Assembly: GCA_963169135.1 (NCBI GenBank)
Contig: CAUJEQ010000305.1
Span: 1-15,062, forward strand
Length of the DNA stretch: 15,062 nucleotides
Source: Chloroflexota bacterium
GTDB taxonomy: Bacteria; Chloroflexota; Dehalococcoidia; Tepidiformales; Tepidiformaceae
Direction of reading: 5' to 3'
Shown here piece by piece: positions 14,160-15,062 of this stretch (the stretch's first letter is position 1; every line of letters begins with the position of its first letter). The notes beneath the pieces were generated by a model. It ran no database searches and was not told the DNA's origin. It saw only the letters and a list, made by a program, of their open reading frames with translations. The position numbers and the translations under genes were made by a program.

Positions 14160-15062
14160 TCAATTCGCCTGCGGGCTCAGGATGAGGCAGGCATGGTAGC
14201 TCAGGCTGCCCCCGTTTCCAGTCACGAGCACGGTGTCGTGTTTGGCAACCTGGCGTTCGCCGCCCTGGCCGCGTGCCTGGATGATACCTTCGCTGAGCGG
14301 GGTCATGCCCCACATGTAGTAGCCGGAGAGCTCGCCGCCCCCCGTGTTGGTCGGGAGTGAGCCGCCCGGGCCGAGTTTCCCGTCCTCCACGAACGGCCCG
14401 CCTTCGCCCTTCTTGCAGAACCCGTAGTCCTCGAGGGTGACCAGCACGGTATAGGTGTAGCAGTCGTAGATCTGGCAGACGTCGATATCCGCCGGGCCAA
14501 TACCGGCCATGGCATACGCGGTCTTCGCCGCAAGCTGGGCACCGGTCTGCGTTTCCCACTCCGCACCCGTCCGCCCCGTGTCGCCCGGGTGGCCCTGCCC
14601 CATGCCGAGGACGTAGACCGGGGGCTGAGGCATCTCCTTTGCGGCTGCGGCGCTGCTGACCACGACTGCCACGGCACCGTTCGAGACCAGGCAACAATCG
14701 AGCAGGTGGAGCGGTTCGATAATCCAGCGGGAGTTGTGGTAATCCTCCAGCGTGATCGGGCTGCGCATCTGAGCGAGCGGACTCATGGTGGCCCACTCCC
14801 GCTGGCCAACGGCGATGATGCCCAGCTGGTCCTGGGTTGTGCCGTACTCGGCCATGTGCCGCCGCGCTGCGAGCGCGTATGGCGTATTCGCGCCGAAGTA
14901 GCCGGCCGCCGCATACAGCCCGGACATGCCTCGCGGCCGCTGGGGGTTACGCGCCGCGCCGCCATAGGCCGCCCCCGCCGAGCTCCCATCGCGCAGCGGT
15001 GCATCGGCGAACACGCAGAGCACGTGGTTCGCCATGCCGGCCGAGATTGCGAGCGCCGCGTA
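14160..15062 (-). CDS. SCP-x/Ltp2-type thiolase-like protein, N-terminal part outside window
   Basis: The C-terminal 300 residues or so of a thiolase-superfamily protein; the frame runs off the right edge (before the ATG at 15035 it reads YAALAISAG, normal thiolase sequence, so that ATG is internal). Typical SCP-x-group features: VCQIYDCYTYTVLVTLEDYGF, CKKGEGGPFVEDG, PTNTGGGELSGYYMWGM and a final GNGGSLSYHACLIL. The classical C-terminal CxG catalytic motif of degradative thiolases is not seen; SYHAC stands near that place. The first catalytic cysteine region is outside the window. With the DUF35 partner 11 bases downstream, it is either an acyl-CoA thiolase of lipid or sterol breakdown or a retro-aldolase like Ltp2. 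I lean to a two-protein complex acting on a CoA thioester. Confidence 0.9.
   Translation of the reverse strand, partial: YAALAISAGMANHVLCVFADAPLRDGSSAGAAYGGAARNPQRPRGMSGLYAAAGYFGANTPYALAARRHMAEYGTTQDQLGIIAVGQREWATMSPLAQMRSPITLEDYHNSRWIIEPLHLLDCCLVSNGAVAVVVSSAAAAKEMPQPPVYVLGMGQGHPGDTGRTGAEWETQTGAQLAAKTAYAMAGIGPADIDVCQIYDCYTYTVLVTLEDYGFCKKGEGGPFVEDGKLGPGGSLPTNTGGGELSGYYMWGMTPLSEGIIQARGQGGERQVAKHDTVLVTGNGGSLSYHACLILSPQAN

Noticed and set aside
1..15062. CRISPR array, tRNA or rRNA genes, transposase, phage or defence genes
   Set aside because: I looked for spaced direct repeats, tRNA-like cloverleaf sequences and mobile-element protein motifs and saw none; all sizeable frames are explained by ordinary metabolic, transport or conserved-unknown families.

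Overview
The window is GC-rich bacterial chromosomal DNA, densely packed with genes. The longest stretch without a gene is about 138 bases (7734-7871). I see no rRNA, tRNA, insertion sequence, phage gene or CRISPR array. Gene content (DUF309, DUF402, DUF429, DUF885, large FtsX permease, SCP-x-type thiolase with a DUF35 partner) and the promoter style suggest a high-GC free-living bacterium. A Chloroflexota lineage is my best guess, with Actinomycetota-like groups as the alternative. This taxonomic call is inference and weak.

Layout. Left edge: a UbiA-type membrane prenyltransferase, cut at its 5' end (+), whose stop overlaps by 4 bases the stop of a convergent block on the minus strand. That block is transcribed nitroreductase, then inositol-monophosphatase-like phosphatase, then DUF885 metallohydrolase. 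A DUF429 gene (+) diverges from the nitroreductase and abuts, tail to tail, arginyl-tRNA synthetase (minus). Upstream of argS on the same strand are a DUF402 phosphatase-like gene and a 52-residue single-span membrane protein. A DUF309 gene diverges from that small gene. Next comes a two-gene ABC exporter operon (+): a MacB/LolD-type ATPase and a 1145-residue FtsX permease with a large extra membrane bundle. A short-chain dehydrogenase (+) follows under its own probable promoter and ends at a strong hairpin. The right part is all minus strand: a truncated SCP-x-type thiolase, its DUF35 zinc-ribbon/OB partner, a VOC (glyoxalase-fold) protein and a 65-residue orphan.

The most consistent pattern beyond the genes is in the start regions. 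Four genes (DUF429, DUF402, DUF309, SDR) carry a TANNNT box exactly six bases before a start codon and have no convincing Shine-Dalgarno. The phosphatase and argS carry the same box at seven and nine bases. This fits leaderless or near-leaderless mRNAs. Genes inside operons (permease, DUF35) and the ABC ATPase have clear Shine-Dalgarno sequences instead. Perfect inverted repeats with a single central base lie in three of the promoter regions and look like repressor operators.

Most of the window is ordinary housekeeping and accessory metabolism. I did not find a clearly new defence or mobile system. The oddest gene product is the expanded FtsX permease.
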